Shown: positions 41,500 to 56,400 of the stretch, piece by piece
Layout: the number at the start of each line of letters is the position of its first letter
Position numbering within the stretch: position 1 is the stretch's first letter
From: Solenopsis invicta
Lineage: Eukaryota > Arthropoda > Insecta > Hymenoptera > Formicidae
DNA: 64,000 bases
Assembly (NCBI RefSeq): GCF_016802725.1
Contig: NC_052679.1
Location: 18,655,635-18,719,634, forward strand
Direction: 5' to 3'
Program-made: the position numbers and the translations under genes
Notes under the pieces: model-generated
What the model saw: the letters and a program-made list of their open reading frames with translations, nothing else
Told to the model about the DNA's origin: nothing
Database searches by the model: none

Positions 41500-44400
41500 A
41501 ACGAAAGACACATGTTACGAATTACAAGATGTTAAATAGCAATTAGGCTTATCATTATAACTCATGGTATAATTACGACAATCGTTGTACGCTAAATGGC
41601 GATATAGTGACTTGATATGGACGACGTTTGCAGCGTTTGTTACCACCCAGCTGTCATTTAATTTATCACGCAACCACGCGATACTCGAAATTAGTAATTA
41701 GTGCGCAGAGCGACGCGGCAATTAAATTAACATGACTTTTTGGCGCAATTCGCGTCTCTGTAAACCAGCCCAACAAGCCGCCGCAATCTGCCAGCTGGTT
41801 GGCTGTAGAATCGGCCTGATAGCGGGCGCATTGGTGCGGGATAACGCGTATCAACGATAATCCGATTAGCGATTAAACTTACCTAATTGACGGTATACGC
41901 GCGTGTAATTACATATCCGGGGACACTCGATTTCCAATTCACGATAATGGAGAGTCGCGGCTAGCGCGGTACCATTAGCAAGTAATCGTCTTGGAAAGTT
42001 TGCGGGCGAGCGAACCTGGGTCGGCGCGCGAGCTATTACGCGCTCGATGAAAGTATTTGCCGCATTATGCTCGGAGTCGCACCGCTATATTGCGAAGTAC
42101 GGGGCACGGTTATCAGGGTAAAGATTATCGGAGCTCGGTATCAGGGTCACAAGTTTATTTTTCTGGAAGCGAAACGGTCGCGGCAAGTTTTTTCTCCTTT
42201 TTTTGCGAGCATACGTGTATAATTATTTATATTTCCGCGCGCGTAACATTCTCTGCCTTTTTTTTTACGGTTACGTCGTTACGAAGACATTCAAATTTCC
42301 CCAAGAATATCAAATATCGTTTTGCGGCCAATTAAATTGTCGTCAGGTGGAAATTGATCAAAGGCTCCATAGATGGAAAGAAACGCCGGGGTACCAGAAA
42401 CGTTCCGTTTACGCGGCTCTCGCTCGTTTCTTTGAGAATAAAAAAAAAAAAAAAAAAAAAAAATAAATTTTCAAGTATTTATGTTTATCCGCGTGAAACA
42501 AAGGATTGGTGTGAGCACCGTGTCGCGCGAGTTTTGTGATACTTAAAATTCAATTACGAACAAAGCGCGCTCGTTTAAATCCCCGCCAAAGAAATCCCAC
42601 TCTCGGCCACAAATCCCTTTAATGTTAATGTCTCTCGCGACAAGCCCCGAGTTTCGCAGAAGTTTTCCCACTAAATTTTTTTTATTTTTATTTTTTTACT
42701 TTTTCAATATGAAATATCCGTAGTGCGCATCTTGCGAGTGAGAGGTCGAGAGCAGGTCGGACAAATAATACGCTTTTGTAAACGGGGAGAAAATTCAGAA
42801 CCTGCCCTCTCCCCGTATTTTTTTTTCCGCCGAATAAAAATACGCGATATTGCGAAGTATTTAATATACGTTTACAAAGCATTACGTTTGCAGTACGTTT
42901 TAAGCAATTTATACATTTTTTAAATCCGGTCGCTTTTTTCCAAAACATCTCGTTTCGCGAAATCACGCGGATGTAATTTGGAACCGGAGTTGAAAGTTCT
43001 TTTTTTTCTTGGTTTTTTGTTTTTTTGGTTTTCTCGACAGTGTTCTTCAAATAGAGCTCTACCTGCGTTCCGCGTTTTATTACCATTCAAATTTTACGGA
43101 CGATTTAATTACGACGCGAAATTTCAAACGCTTTAAATTTTAAGCACTCTCGGTCGATCTGCTAGGCAGTTAAATATTGGTTAATGCAGTTTCGCGGAAC
43201 TCGACGCGGAACTTCGTTACGCCGGGTATTAGCGAAATGAACTCAGGACAGCGGCTTGGAATATATACGCGCGGGAGAACGATTCCACGAGCAATTTTTC
43301 ATTCGTTATTGAGACGTATTTGACACATTGTCGTCGCGCGCTACACGCCGAACGGTTGCGCCGTGCCGCGCGGTGACTTTTCTTCGCGATGGACTTGTAT
43401 TCGTTGTTGCGACAACGACGGACGGACGGACGAATGGACGAACGCGCGGTGTCCGGGAATCGATCAGGGGCCTTCGAGAAGCGCAAAAATTGCCGGGCCA
43501 TTTGTCATAGTCGGCGGAATCCCGCGTCGTTTCCCAATAGGCGAAATTTCAAAGTCCGCGAGTAATGTCGGTTCTTCCGCGCTCCTCCGGGGAAAGGGCC
43601 GGAAAGTAGGCCAATCCCGTCTTTCCCTCCGCTCAATGTTCCGCGGTAATAGCTATAACGATATTTTGGCGTATTTCGTCTCCCGCGGCGTTCTCTCGGA
43701 GAACGCGGTGGTGCTACTCGCATTGCGACCATGCCGGTGAAATGCACTCCGTTCTTTGGTAGCGCGAATGCAGTTGCCGCGATACCGACGGAATGATCAT
43801 TTGTTTCCACGGAATGTGCGGCAAGTTAAACGGACGATACGTTCGAAATGCTCGTGTTCTCACTCGGCTTTTGTTCTCAAATCGGCTTGGAGCCGGGGAA
43901 AAGCCCTCTTGAACGCTCTCCGCGTTGCCGAAAGAACTCTGATTATTGTTGACAGCAAATTTGCCGGAACGTTGAACGGCGAGCCGCTCGCAAACTTCGT
44001 TCTCTATAATTGTAAGTCGACGTTGAATGCAGCGTGTGATCTGCAGACGCGATTAGAGGAAAGGGCAACAACGTGATCGTTTTTAATTTACAAAATTAGC
44101 CATTTAACGTTGACTGTTTTCTAGATTTTATTTCTTTCAAACCGTTAAATAGAGAACTTTGGCCAAAATGTGAAAACGCAATATAAGCGAAATGAACAGA
44201 TCTTAGTAGATATTTATTGTGCGATTTTATATATCTTTTCAAGTTCACGAAATTGCGCGCCAAATAACTTTTCGTTCTTAAAACACAGTTCTAAATTGAA
44301 CAAGAAATAGTAATATAACGTTATTAAATTGAAAATCAATTTAATAATAAATGATTCTAACAAGTATCTAAATGTGAGAACCCTTTCGCTTAAAAAAAAA

Positions 44401-47400
44401 AGACTGTAAAGAATTTGATGCAAAAAATAATAATTTTAAAAATATTAAAAAAAATTATTTTATTCTATAATTAATATATTTTAGTTTGACGAATTGTATG
44501 AATTATTACATTTTTTATATTTCTCCAAAAAGAGATAAAATCGTAAATTAAGTTCTCTTCAAACCTGTTTGTATCTCGTTTATTTCTAATATCTCTATTT
44601 TTCCTTTATGAGTTTTATTTATCTGATATTGAATGCTACGTAATATGATCCGAACTTGAGGGTCAAATGGCTGCATTTAGCGCAAAATATCCGATATGAG
44701 GGAAAAATCTATGAATTTCATGAAGATACGTCTCGGAACTAATCCTTAATAATAGAATGCGATGCTTTCGTTTCGATTATTTTTTTATATCACCGAATTA
44801 CAGAAGCAATGAAATAATTTTGCACCATTACGCTTTTCCACAGAATATTTTATAAAATTCGGAATTCTCTTCCGCTCCCGTTTTAATTCTTGTTTTTAAA
44901 TAACTTGATAATTGTACCTTGATAATTAAATTGCAGAACACTATGTCGAAGTAAAAGAAGTCTATAATTCAAAATATCTAAAAGCGGGATTTCGATTTTT
45001 ACTTAAACGAAATTTATTTGATTTAATCCGTGCAATTTGCATATCTCTTTACACATTATTAGGTTCTACATGTTAATGCCTTTTTTTTTATTTCAACGTG
45101 ATCTATCTCGATAAAAAAATCTGTTTGATTAAAATAAAACGTAAATTATACTTCGAATCCGAACAAATATCGAATAAAGTTAACGAGACTCTTGTTTACT
45201 GAATAATTATTAAAATCCTTATGCTGAATTACATAACAAAATACATTTTTCTGCCGTTATGTTTGTTTCCAGTAATTAATCTAGCGGACTTTTTTGGATT
45301 TAGTCTTGATGTACTGCGTGGACTTTTTTCCGGAACAATCTTTTTGCGAAGTATCGCACGCGAACGAATCACGAATCATGTGCTTGATGAAAGGATACGG
45401 TTTACAAAGAATTCTGACGCGGCAACTAGAACGCGAAGGGGTAGCAAGTCACGATCGTAGAATGATGGTTCTACTGGCCAGCAGCCAGTTTGTCCCGACG
45501 TATTCATAAGCGGAGCTTCTCGTACTCGAAGAATACGAATTACGGAGACAAAGGGACACAGGCGGAGAATGCGTGCTTTAAAGCTGTGGCTACTGCGGCT
45601 AATTAAGTCGAGATTTGGGGGTTGGCCGCTTATTGTCGAGCACCGTAAACTGCACACAAAGAAAATGCAATTTCCGAAATGCGCTTTTCGCAAATTACCG
45701 TATGCAAAATTTATGCGTTTAAATGGGCCCTTTCTTTCATGCAATCGTCTTTTTTTCTTTTTTTCTTTTTGTTTTGACAGATGTTCCACGACTCGTTTTT
45801 ACCGCCGAACCTTTATTCCCGTCTTTGCTTCCATCTCGAAAATGAATTTACTTTTCACAAAGCTTTTAAGTAATAGACAAAGCTAATCTGTCAACTAAAA
45901 GCATCTAAAAGCACATGTTTATTCTGAAGAGTAGAAACTGCTTTTAAAACGGAGTAAAAGGAACATTAATATAATGTTACCAATTTTTTTTTTCCTTTGG
46001 CCAATTCTTTCAAAACGCATTTATATAATAGAACTTTTAATTGCAGTGGTATTATATTCTTACTTTTATTTCTATGAGATGACTTGGTATACTTTTACGA
46101 ACATAATAAGTTACGTAACGAGCATTATTGAAGCTTCGGCTTTATACGAACGAGAGCCAAGATGCTTGATAATACTAGTATTATCGATCCGAGATAAGTA
46201 GTTGATTCGATTTTTTTGTCTGCCATGTGATGATTCGAGCCAACTTAATGGCAGATAATCCGATAGTCAATTAACAAACTAGCCGGCGTGTGTTCGATAT
46301 ATCGACGGTCTGTGCGCGCTCGAGTTTGTAATTTGCCGCGATGATCAAGAGCGGAATATTTATTATCCTTTCGACGCTCCTGAGTGTCGAGGAAAAACAA
46401 TAGCTGGTTTCGCCGGAGAAAGAGATCGCATCGCTTTCCGTGATTGCGAGCTGATTAATCGAGACGGCAAGGGTATCGAAAGAATGAACGTCGCTTTTAA
46501 TCAAGAGAGGGGCAACAAAACACGACTTTATTTCTTTCGAAATTCGTTTTTATAAATAATAGGAAATTGTATATTTATTCATAGCAATACGAATGCGATA
46601 ATTAATGAGAGATATACATTTTTTATATTTGTCGCATTTGTTATCGGTTATCGGTGAGTTCGAATTGGCCTTCGATTCTATTTTAATTCTACCGAATTAA
46701 TTATTTGATTATGGTAACAATAAACAATTTAACATTGCATTTACTTTTATATTAATAGTAACAAATAATATTATTATAGTAAAAAAAAACCGTCGAACAA
46801 AAAGAATCGTAATTAATTCAGCTGGCAAACAACATTTATTATTTCGAGATGTCTCTTTACTGTAAAATTAATATTTACCTGGTAAGAGATATTGCTTTAA
46901 AATTAACGGGAGGAGAATTATATATAAAATGAGAATAAAATTAAAATATCATCTCGACCGTTGTTTATTCATTTCTGTAAATTAATTTTTAATTTATAAT
47001 TAAAGTTTAAATTGATTACATAAATTGATAAATTATTGTTATATTATAGGTTTTATATAAATATAAATATAATATATGAATATTTTTATATATATTATAG
47101 AAATATAAATTTATTGAGAAGAATGTAGATGTAGCTCAATTATTTCGCGAATCGCGCACAAAGGTTCGATTGTAAATAGCTATTAATGATATGTTTTCGC
47201 GAAACGGCAAAACCGGCTGATAAATTGAGACTTATTTTACGCTCGCTGCAGTTCTATCTGTTGGAAAATCGACAATCGAGGTTGGTTCGCAAATCAACAA
47301 GAGCGCAAGTTACTCGGCATATCTACATACGTACAGGAACACGTAATTTAGCGCTGGTGCGCCGCGAGAGAAAAAGGTCGGTAATTATTCCGTGCGATTA

Positions 47401-50400
47401 GCTCGCAATAGGTCAATCGAGGGTTAACCAACGCTCATTAGACTAAGTATCGCGATCTCCACGGCGAAATAGATACTACCATCGATTACGACGTTAATGC
47501 TGCAAGACATTGCAAAGAAATATCTTCGATATGCGCGAGGATATCTAGCGCGCGAGTGTGTAGTATCGCGAAACTATTAATTTTGCATGATCCTATTATC
47601 TTACTTGCTGGAATTAATTGCCTTCTGTTTTTTCTCTCTCTCTCTCTCCCCCTTTATTTGAGATTAATAATTAATTCCTAGAAACATGAAAATGGATCGG
47701 ACAAACGCCGGACTACTACGCTGATAGAGGGGCCGCACCTACGGGATTTTACGCGAAGCATAAATCGGCCGGCAAGAGTAAGACGAGGAAAATTACGACG
47801 TGCTTTTCAATCTCAAAGAGATTGCTACGGGAGAATTGGGGATGGTTTAACGAAGAGCTATCCACGGCGTAGTTTCGTAATATATAGCTCGAAAAAGGCT
47901 GCCAGATATATAGCGTAATATTTTTAACGCCGTCGGTGATGATTTACGGCGTCATAGATCATCGCTCGACATTGAATCTTTTAACTAGGGAAAAGCTTTT
48001 TAACATGAAAAGAGAGATTGAGAAAAATTATACTGGCAAAGCTCACTTTATATTGCATTAGAACTTTTAGTTTAGTAAGATAATAACTATCGTGTTATAA
48101 TAAATTAATATCAAAAATTGAGATTCAAAGTGAGCGTGAAATCGGTAGTTGCATAATTTACAAAGTAAATTACAAAGTAAATTATGTCGCAATTGCACGC
48201 ACACTTTGGAAAAAAAAAATTTTCGAAAAAGATGATTCGTTTATTTTAAAATTTCCGTAGCCCCGGTATCTATAACGAGTAAGATGAGCGAAATTATATT
48301 ATACGTGTAACTAACTTTTATTCAAAGCTGGACTAGATGGACACTGCGCGAAATGGATAAATGACTCGTCTCCTCTTTGTCTCAGTTTTTGCCGGACATT
48401 ATACGGTGGCGAATAGCCCTCTATGTTGTCCTCGGACTGCGGAACAATTCGGTATTCAAGTACTATTCGCTGCATATTGCTCTGCGAGTGCGAGGAGAGC
48501 CGGCAATGAAAGGCCACTTCTCGCGGCCGCGATTTTCACTGCGTATTTCGACGCGGCGGTCACGAGTTTTGAGCGTCTGGCTCGCCCGCAGCTGAAACTG
48601 GCCACTCGCATGTATCTTTTTTTTTTACTAAATCGACGAAGAACGCCGGGGTGTCCAGATAATAGAATACAAAGCGCGAAAGAGACAAAGGTAAAAAGCT
48701 CTGCCACGCTTTCACAGAAATAACTACGTCATGTGCCAGCGGTAACTTTATACCGCAATAAAAAAAAGCGAATCAGTTCGGTGTCGATCTACGAAAGTAA
48801 TTTACAAACTTGAACGTAGTTGTTGTTCTTTTCTTTTTTTTGTATAAAAATTGTTTCTTTCACTATTTTCGATAATAGATTAAGGATGTTTTGGCTGTGT
48901 AATACGAGCTAAAAGTTATCGAAAATTAAAAACTGGAGGTTGCCCTAGGTTTATTCGTTTTTTCCTAATCAACAACAAAAATTTTGGAAGACGCGAATAC
49001 CTGAATTTTGGTCCTGAAATTAATTTTAAATAAAGAAACAATGAAAAACTAGATTTTTAATGGTTTTTGCAGAGAAAATTGCTATATTTTGCTGCAGTTT
49101 TAAATAAATTAACTTTAAACGAGTAAGCGAATCTAAATGAATTTTTGCACGAATATCTATTAGAGTTTTATTAGTAAAAATGCTGATTTAACTGGTAATG
49201 ACTTTTCCATCAAATTTATAAATAAATTCTGCAAAACGCGATTTCACAATAACAATAAAGAGTAAACAAAGAATTAAATAACTTTGAAAGCAGTAAGAAT
49301 AGAATATTCTATGAAATGTTTATATTGTTAACGTTTTAGCGAAGTTTTTGTCACATATTTCGAGAAGATTATCGAGTGGATCGAAAGTTCCGGGGGAGTT
49401 TGCGGGATAAGTGCGTAAAAGACCGTTCCCGGTGAAAGCCGGGCAAGACGCTAAGTATCGCGTCAACTCAGATCAATGTGACTGTCGGTCCGCCAACTCG
49501 TAATTCGATTGTTGATCGATGAAGCGACGCTCGGTCGCGCTTTCTCGCGCGTATAGCGTTACCGCTCGCCACGATTCGACGGGCGCGTCGAACGCGCTTG
49601 CCACGACCGAGCCGATCCGTTAGCCGTTCAGTGACTAAATTGGATTTTTCTACTAACGAGCACGAGGGCTTTTCCTCCGTAAAAGCTCCATCGCAGACCT
49701 CCTCGACTAGCTCTCTGCTTCCCCCTCGGCTATCAAGCCTCTGCTCGTCCCGCTCGAGAGCGCATCTTCTCGCCTCATCCCCTTTATCGCCGCACTTTTC
49801 CGGATCGCGCAACCCCGCCCTGCCCCGCCCTCGACCCCGTCCCCGTCCCCACGTCCCATGATTTTTCTTTATTTTTTTTTTAAATTTCCTCTCTTTTTTC
49901 GCGTTTCTCGTTTCTCCTCCCAGACCCGCCGCTGCCGCTGCCACCGCCGCTGCCGCCGCTGCCTCCCGATTAAAGGCCCTGTGTTTCCATAGATCCGCTC
50001 CGCCACTTCTCGGGATTACGCCGGCAGCCAACCGGTTCGCTACCTCTTCGCGAATCCTCCTGCGAGAATTAAGCGTCTCGAGATGCGAGAGAGATGAACG
50101 TTTGCATCTTTCTGACGCTGCTTTGTTCTTCGCTCGCCGCCGGCGAGCAATCTCGCTGTATGTACATCTTGCTGCACAAAATATTAATGCTACGCTTCAA
50201 ACTTTATTTTTTTTTCCTGGCCGATACGCCGTTACTTCATAGTAGCATTTATCGTTTCTTCGACTTTTAACACAACAAAGTCTAAAATATCTATAGTTAG
50301 CATGTGCATTAGGTCGTTTGTAACTGTAACACGTACATTTTATGATACGCGGCGCCTGTCAATATCTAATGACTTTTCTTAACTGGCGTCTGTTAGAAAA

Positions 50401-53400
50401 GTGTTTTGATCGCCTTCGCCAAGCTTGTTAATATCTCCTAACGTCAGACACGACTCGGCACTCTATTCGCAACGATCAGAAGCGAATAGTCGATAGCTAC
50501 TTTTAAAACGCGACATTTACGTCCAAGTAAAAAGATCGCGACACGGATTCTTTATCACGATTCGCCAAGGGAGAGAGAAAGCGAGTGTCGATTCGGGGCG
50601 GTATCAGGTATGAAAAATGCAAGTTTCAGCTTGAATTGATCGGCGACGAGAGGAAGAGTCTATTGAATCGCGCTCTCAAATGTCCGCCGCGCCGCGCCGC
50701 GCCGGCGGGGGCGTTTTATCGCGGAGGCACGAAAATCGTCGAACGAGAGCCCGTCGATGAATAAGTATGAACGAAAACACGCTACAATGCGTGATAAAAA
50801 CGAATTCGAACATGAATAATTCATTAATTATCGACGAGAGCTTTTTTCTTTTGTATCTCGCTCTTTATCGGGTTTTTTTTGTCCTCGACGACCCTGCGAC
50901 GCGATGCTCGTTCTGCACGCCTCTCTCTCTCTCTCTCTCTCTCTGTTTCCAGCTCACATTCGAAACATCGCCCAGAGGGAATTTTCTTCCGTCTCTCTCA
51001 TTTTTATATCCACAAACGTACAATCTTCTTCCTTTATCTCTATTCGCTCCGACTCTTCTTGCGATCATTCTGACTTAACTAGTTTCTTCCTTCAAGATTA
51101 CTCGAAGAGACGACTTTTAGAATCTCACTTTTTTTTTTTGTCAAATCTATCATCTTATCAAAGTCGGAGGAAAATCGTCGTTAATATTATAACCAGGATA
51201 AATTTAAAGAAAGTGCTCGTACATAAATGTTTGATTTCTGCTTTATACGTTCGTCTGAATTCGTCTATATTAGGGCTGATTTAATAAACACACCGTTTCT
51301 GCCACTTTCATTTGGTTTTTATGATTTTTCTTTGGGACTCGGAGTCGAAAGAAGAATTACTACGGACATTTCATTTGTCAAATATGTAGGATATTCGCAG
51401 ATTACTCTTTAAATATTCCGTAGTCTGTCAGCACTGATTAAATGAGTTAACTGTCATCGTTCGAGTTAAACGCTTTTTCTTCCGCCCCCCAGCGCCCGGC
51501 ACCACCGCGCGGGTTCTTTCTCCCTTCTGTCTCTCTATCTACGTGTCCAATCTCTCTCCTCCTCTCAAAGTCATTTCGACTTAACCAGCTTCATCCCCCA
51601 GGATTACTTTCAGAAGTCGATTCTCCTCCTCGAGAGAGAGGAGGAATGTTTTTCTCCCGCGTCCCGCGTCGACGCGTAAAACCGTGTAAACGTGTAACGA
51701 GGGAATTTGACTATCGCGCGCGGCCTCGCTGAATAATATTTCGCGTATATACGTTGGACGCCGCGTCGCGATGAATAATTGATAAATTGCCGGGGTACAA
51801 CGCTACGCCGGAACAACACCATTGCACGTTATGTACAATGCAGCGTGTCGGCGACGGACTGTAACGCGAGCTTAACACCGCGATTCCTATCGAGCGCGCT
51901 CAAGGCGTTAATCTGATCAACGTGTATGACGCGTTGTGCCGCATGGACGATTTGAACGATTCGAGGGACGTCGCCAATATAGAATTCGAACTAAAAACCG
52001 TCAAATCAGTTGCGTCCAGCTGCGTGCAATTTGTTTCCCTAAATTTAGCGAGAGTCGATTCGATTTTACGGAATACACACGGAGAGCACGGTTTTGCTCA
52101 AGTTTATCTAAAAATTTAGCTACATACAGATTTAAAAGTAATTTTGTTGCACCATTAAAATAATTACGAATGTTTGCGCATGATGAGCAATGCTGCAAAA
52201 ATTTTGTAGTTACTACTGGTATCAAAAACTTAGTTATATTTAACGAACCATTTGGTTATAGTTGTATAAAAACACTTGTTTGGTTAAGTTACTGATTGTT
52301 TGATCAAAACAATTACATGTAGTAATTATAACTTTAAAATTCATTTGATTATTATTTAACTGAACGTTTCGCTGATATTTCCCTCAGTGTCTTGTCCCAC
52401 TTTTCCCTATTTAAAAATTTAGCTGGATGCAGATCTGAAAATAATTTTATTAGATTATTAAAATAATGTTGGACCATTCAAACTGGTTGGTAGCTGGTCA
52501 AAACCTTGTCTTGCAACGTGAGGAGAAATGCCCCTTTTCAATTTTTTAAAGATAAAGTTTGTAATTCTCTGAAGATTTTGTTTAATGATAGTTATATTGA
52601 AAGATTGATATCCAAAGAATATTTAAGAAGTAAAGGTGATTCGTCGATTATAAAAACCTAGTTTTTATTCATCATCGAACCGTTAACTGCATCGTCTTAA
52701 TTGCTCCACCTTGCCCTACTCGAGCAAAACAGTTCCTTTCGCGCACGAATCAAAATCTTGCATCGTCGTCGCGTTTAATTGCGCGCTCCACTTTTCCCTA
52801 TTTATTCCCGCGGTATCTCTCGCGGTCCAGCGTATTTATATCAATTTTTCTTTGTTTCCCGCCCGACGTCGACGTGGAAGATCTACTTTATCCGCTTTAC
52901 GCCTGTCCAAACTGTCGCGTCGGGATGAGACTCGATTAAACTGCGGGGCGCAGATTCCTCCCTCCTTTCCTTTCTTTTTTTGTCTCGAGCGGCCGGCAGC
53001 CCGGTGGTTCTGGACAAAAGCTATCAAAAGGATGCACCGTTGGCGGTCATACGCGGACAGTTTTATAATCCCCGTACTTTTGTTTGTCCAACCTTCGTGT
53101 TGCTTCCTGCCCTTATTGCACGCCGCTTTCCCAACGTCCGGTCCACTTCAGCATTCAGTATTTTCCATCTCGCAATCGGTAGTCTCTCTCTTGAATATGT
53201 TTATTAATTGCTACGTTCTCTGTATTTATCTCTCTTTCGTTTCCTTCCTTTTCTTTTTTTGCATGGGTCGCAAAAACGTTCTTTTAACTTTCATACTTTT
53301 TCGCTCTTCGTATAATAATAGCTAAGCTGCCGCTCTGCCGTTATCGCCGTTAATCACGAATATATACTATATGATATGATAATCATATCGTTAGTCTGCG

Positions 53401-56400
53401 TTTGCCACGTAATTTATTAATTACGGTGCAATTACGGGTAAATTTAATTCTTCACCTTTATTCCGTTTTTTATATCGCGGGGAAAAATATCTCTCCAACC
53501 CTCCTTTTATACTTTTTCTGCTTTCCAGCTTTTTTATCTTGCTCTCATTGCCGCTCTAATCGTTTAAAAAGTCATTATCGTTTGCATGTAATCAGTATTT
53601 CCCTAATGTATTTATTAATTACCAAGCAATTATCACGTTTTCCTCACCTTTATCTTCATTTGCCCTTCGTCGTCGAGGACAGAATATTTCTCCACAACCT
53701 CGTTCTCTTTTTTTCTTCTCTTTATCTTTGATATTTCCTCCCTTTACTCGCGCATCAGCACGATCGCACTCGCGTGCAATTAGTATTTTCTTAGCGTATT
53801 TGTTAATTACCATGCAATTATCGCGTTTTTCCCGTTTATCCTTATCCGTTCTTTGCCCGTTTTACAGGAAAAAATGTATATCCTCTTTCGTCCGTTTGCT
53901 CCCTTCATCTATTTGAGAGATCACGCTCGCTCGTTTGCTCGCTCGCTGGAAATTAAGTCGTGCTCTTCGCTTTGAGCGCTCAAACGTGAAGAAAGCCGAC
54001 GAAACGCTTTAAAAAAACGCGAATACTGTAGACTACTATCTACTGCCTACTACTCCGTGATCCACACTCCTTTTCCCCGTTGTAATGCGTTTATAGTAAA
54101 ATAAGCAGCGCGAGATTGTAATTATGATCACGTCTTTTAAAGGGATAAAAGGCGCCTTTACATTTTTCGAGTTTTATTTATGCTAACAAATGCATTTCGA
54201 GATATTTGGCGAAAACACGATTGCGTATTTCCATTGCGTATTGCAGCGTCGAAGATTTACAAAAATGATTTCGTGAACTCTTTTTGTTAAAACTTTATAA
54301 CGGTTTCAATTACACACGGAGAAGCGGTATTCCTATATATATATATATATATTGCTAGAATTAAATTATTTCTTTAAGAAATGTTCGAGATTTATATATA
54401 TAGATCGTAATCTGAACAGTATCCGCAGAGCGGAAGATTTGACCTCGACCTGCCGTCAAAGCCGCGGCGGTGGCGGCGGTTCGAATTTAATCTGACGATA
54501 GCCTAGTTTTTCCCCGCGTTTCTCTTACGCGTTTACTTTTCCTCCTCTTTCCCCTCGTTCCCAAGGTTCACTATTGAGCCTCTCGCGGGAGGTCCACTTT
54601 CCGCTGGCGATCTCTCGTCGGAAGAGGAAAAGGAAGAGGAAGAGAGGAGACGCCGCCGCACATCGATTACGTTTCCCAACTCGTCCGCGGGGAATCGCCG
54701 TTCACGGTTAAGCTATCGCGCGAAATGGGATCGAATTAGCCGAGGAAGCTCCGTAGATTGGAAGAGAAGAATCCCCGCGTTTTTCTTGAAAAACGGATCG
54801 CGGAATTTCACCTGGATCTGAAATTCCGCTAGGCATCCCGACATCGCGCTGCTGTCTCTTCTTCGGCTCTAATCGACGACGTTCTTGCGGTTCGGAAAAA
54901 GGAGCAATCGTCTTCGCAGCAAATGCCTGAGAATCACTGGCTGGTATTTCAGCCACGAATTTTTCAGCGGTACGAGGTGGATTTCAGCTTAGTAAAAATG
55001 ACAAGGCTTTTAATCCTTCGAGAAGATTGCGAGGATACAAATTGATAACGAGACTCTTTTTATGTTATTCAACTTTAAATGCAATTTAATTTGAGGGAGT
55101 TTTCGTGATATTGTGTTGCAAAAATATATAATATTATACACAATTGTACATCGATTTAGTATTACAAAATGGAAAAGAAGTCATCACGATTCATATTTTT
55201 ACTGACAAAAATTAATCATAGAAATCATAATGAAAAATATTCAGAGAACCTGAAAGCTGTGTACCTCATGTATATATAAAAGTGAATTTACGATGAAATA
55301 GAGTAACATCTCAATATTAAATCTTGTTCTCGTCTACGTTTGCTTGATTTTAAATTTAAGTGAGAATAAATTTTATATTAAGGTCACATTTGAAGATAAA
55401 TAACGTGTCGGATATTGAAAATTTAGCAAGTTTATTGTTTAATTTATTTCTTTTATAAATAAAATTCAATCTGCGAATTAGAAAATAAAATAAGAATTAT
55501 TAACAGTAACGTGCATACTACTGAAGTTTTAAATTGAGTTAAATTGAATCTAGTTTGAATTTTTTATTAGCGAAATCGTATTTTATTTGACATCTTATTC
55601 TTTACATTATTTAAATTGCATTTAGTTTCATACTTCTATATATTTTTGATCCGAATTAAAATTTGTCCTAAAACATGTTTATGAATCTTCTCGACAAATC
55701 GGTATTTCAGCACCCTCATATTGAAAGTTGCAATACGTTTAAAAGAGAAAGTAAAAAAAGTGATATGCTTATGATAAATGATAAATTAACTTCTTATAAC
55801 GTTTGACGTGTTTGTATCCTGTTTTTATTCACGCGCAAGTTGTTTCCTTTTGCGTACGGCAGCTAAATTGCCCCGCGATATAAAACCTCTCTGCTGATTG
55901 TCCCTTTTATCGGAGCGGATAGGGTATCGATTACCATGAAGGGTGAATTTACGGATCGACCGCGGCGCGCCAACAAGCAAAGGGATCCAAACAATTACTT
56001 GTAGGAAGTAACACGCGGCCGTAAATTTCTCCGACTTCGCGATAGCACTTGAGTCGATTTATCTTTCCTCCACCGATAGTCCGGAATATCGTCTATGATT
56101 GACGATTGGAATTCCTAGAATCTACCCACGTTTTACCCGGGGAAACTCGCTTCGAAGCCAAGAGACTCGATTCTCGGAGGTCGTGATTTTCCCGGGGCGT
56201 CTTCCACTCAAGTTTCCTCGCCGTTCCTCAATCTGCAACGTCTTTACAAAATTGTACCGGAAGCGAGGTACACGCATATTGAGCGACAGTTCCAGTATAC
56301 ACTGCTTTTTCCAGACGAATTCCAATCTTTCCAAGTTATTGTCGATATACCTGATCTGTCCTCTGCACTCTCCTGTCATAGGGAGAAGAGTAGGAAATAA

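Noticed and set aside
49921..49975. GCC/GCTGCC repeats considered as a coding poly-Ala tract
   Set aside because: No exon context or similarity; simple triplet repeat.
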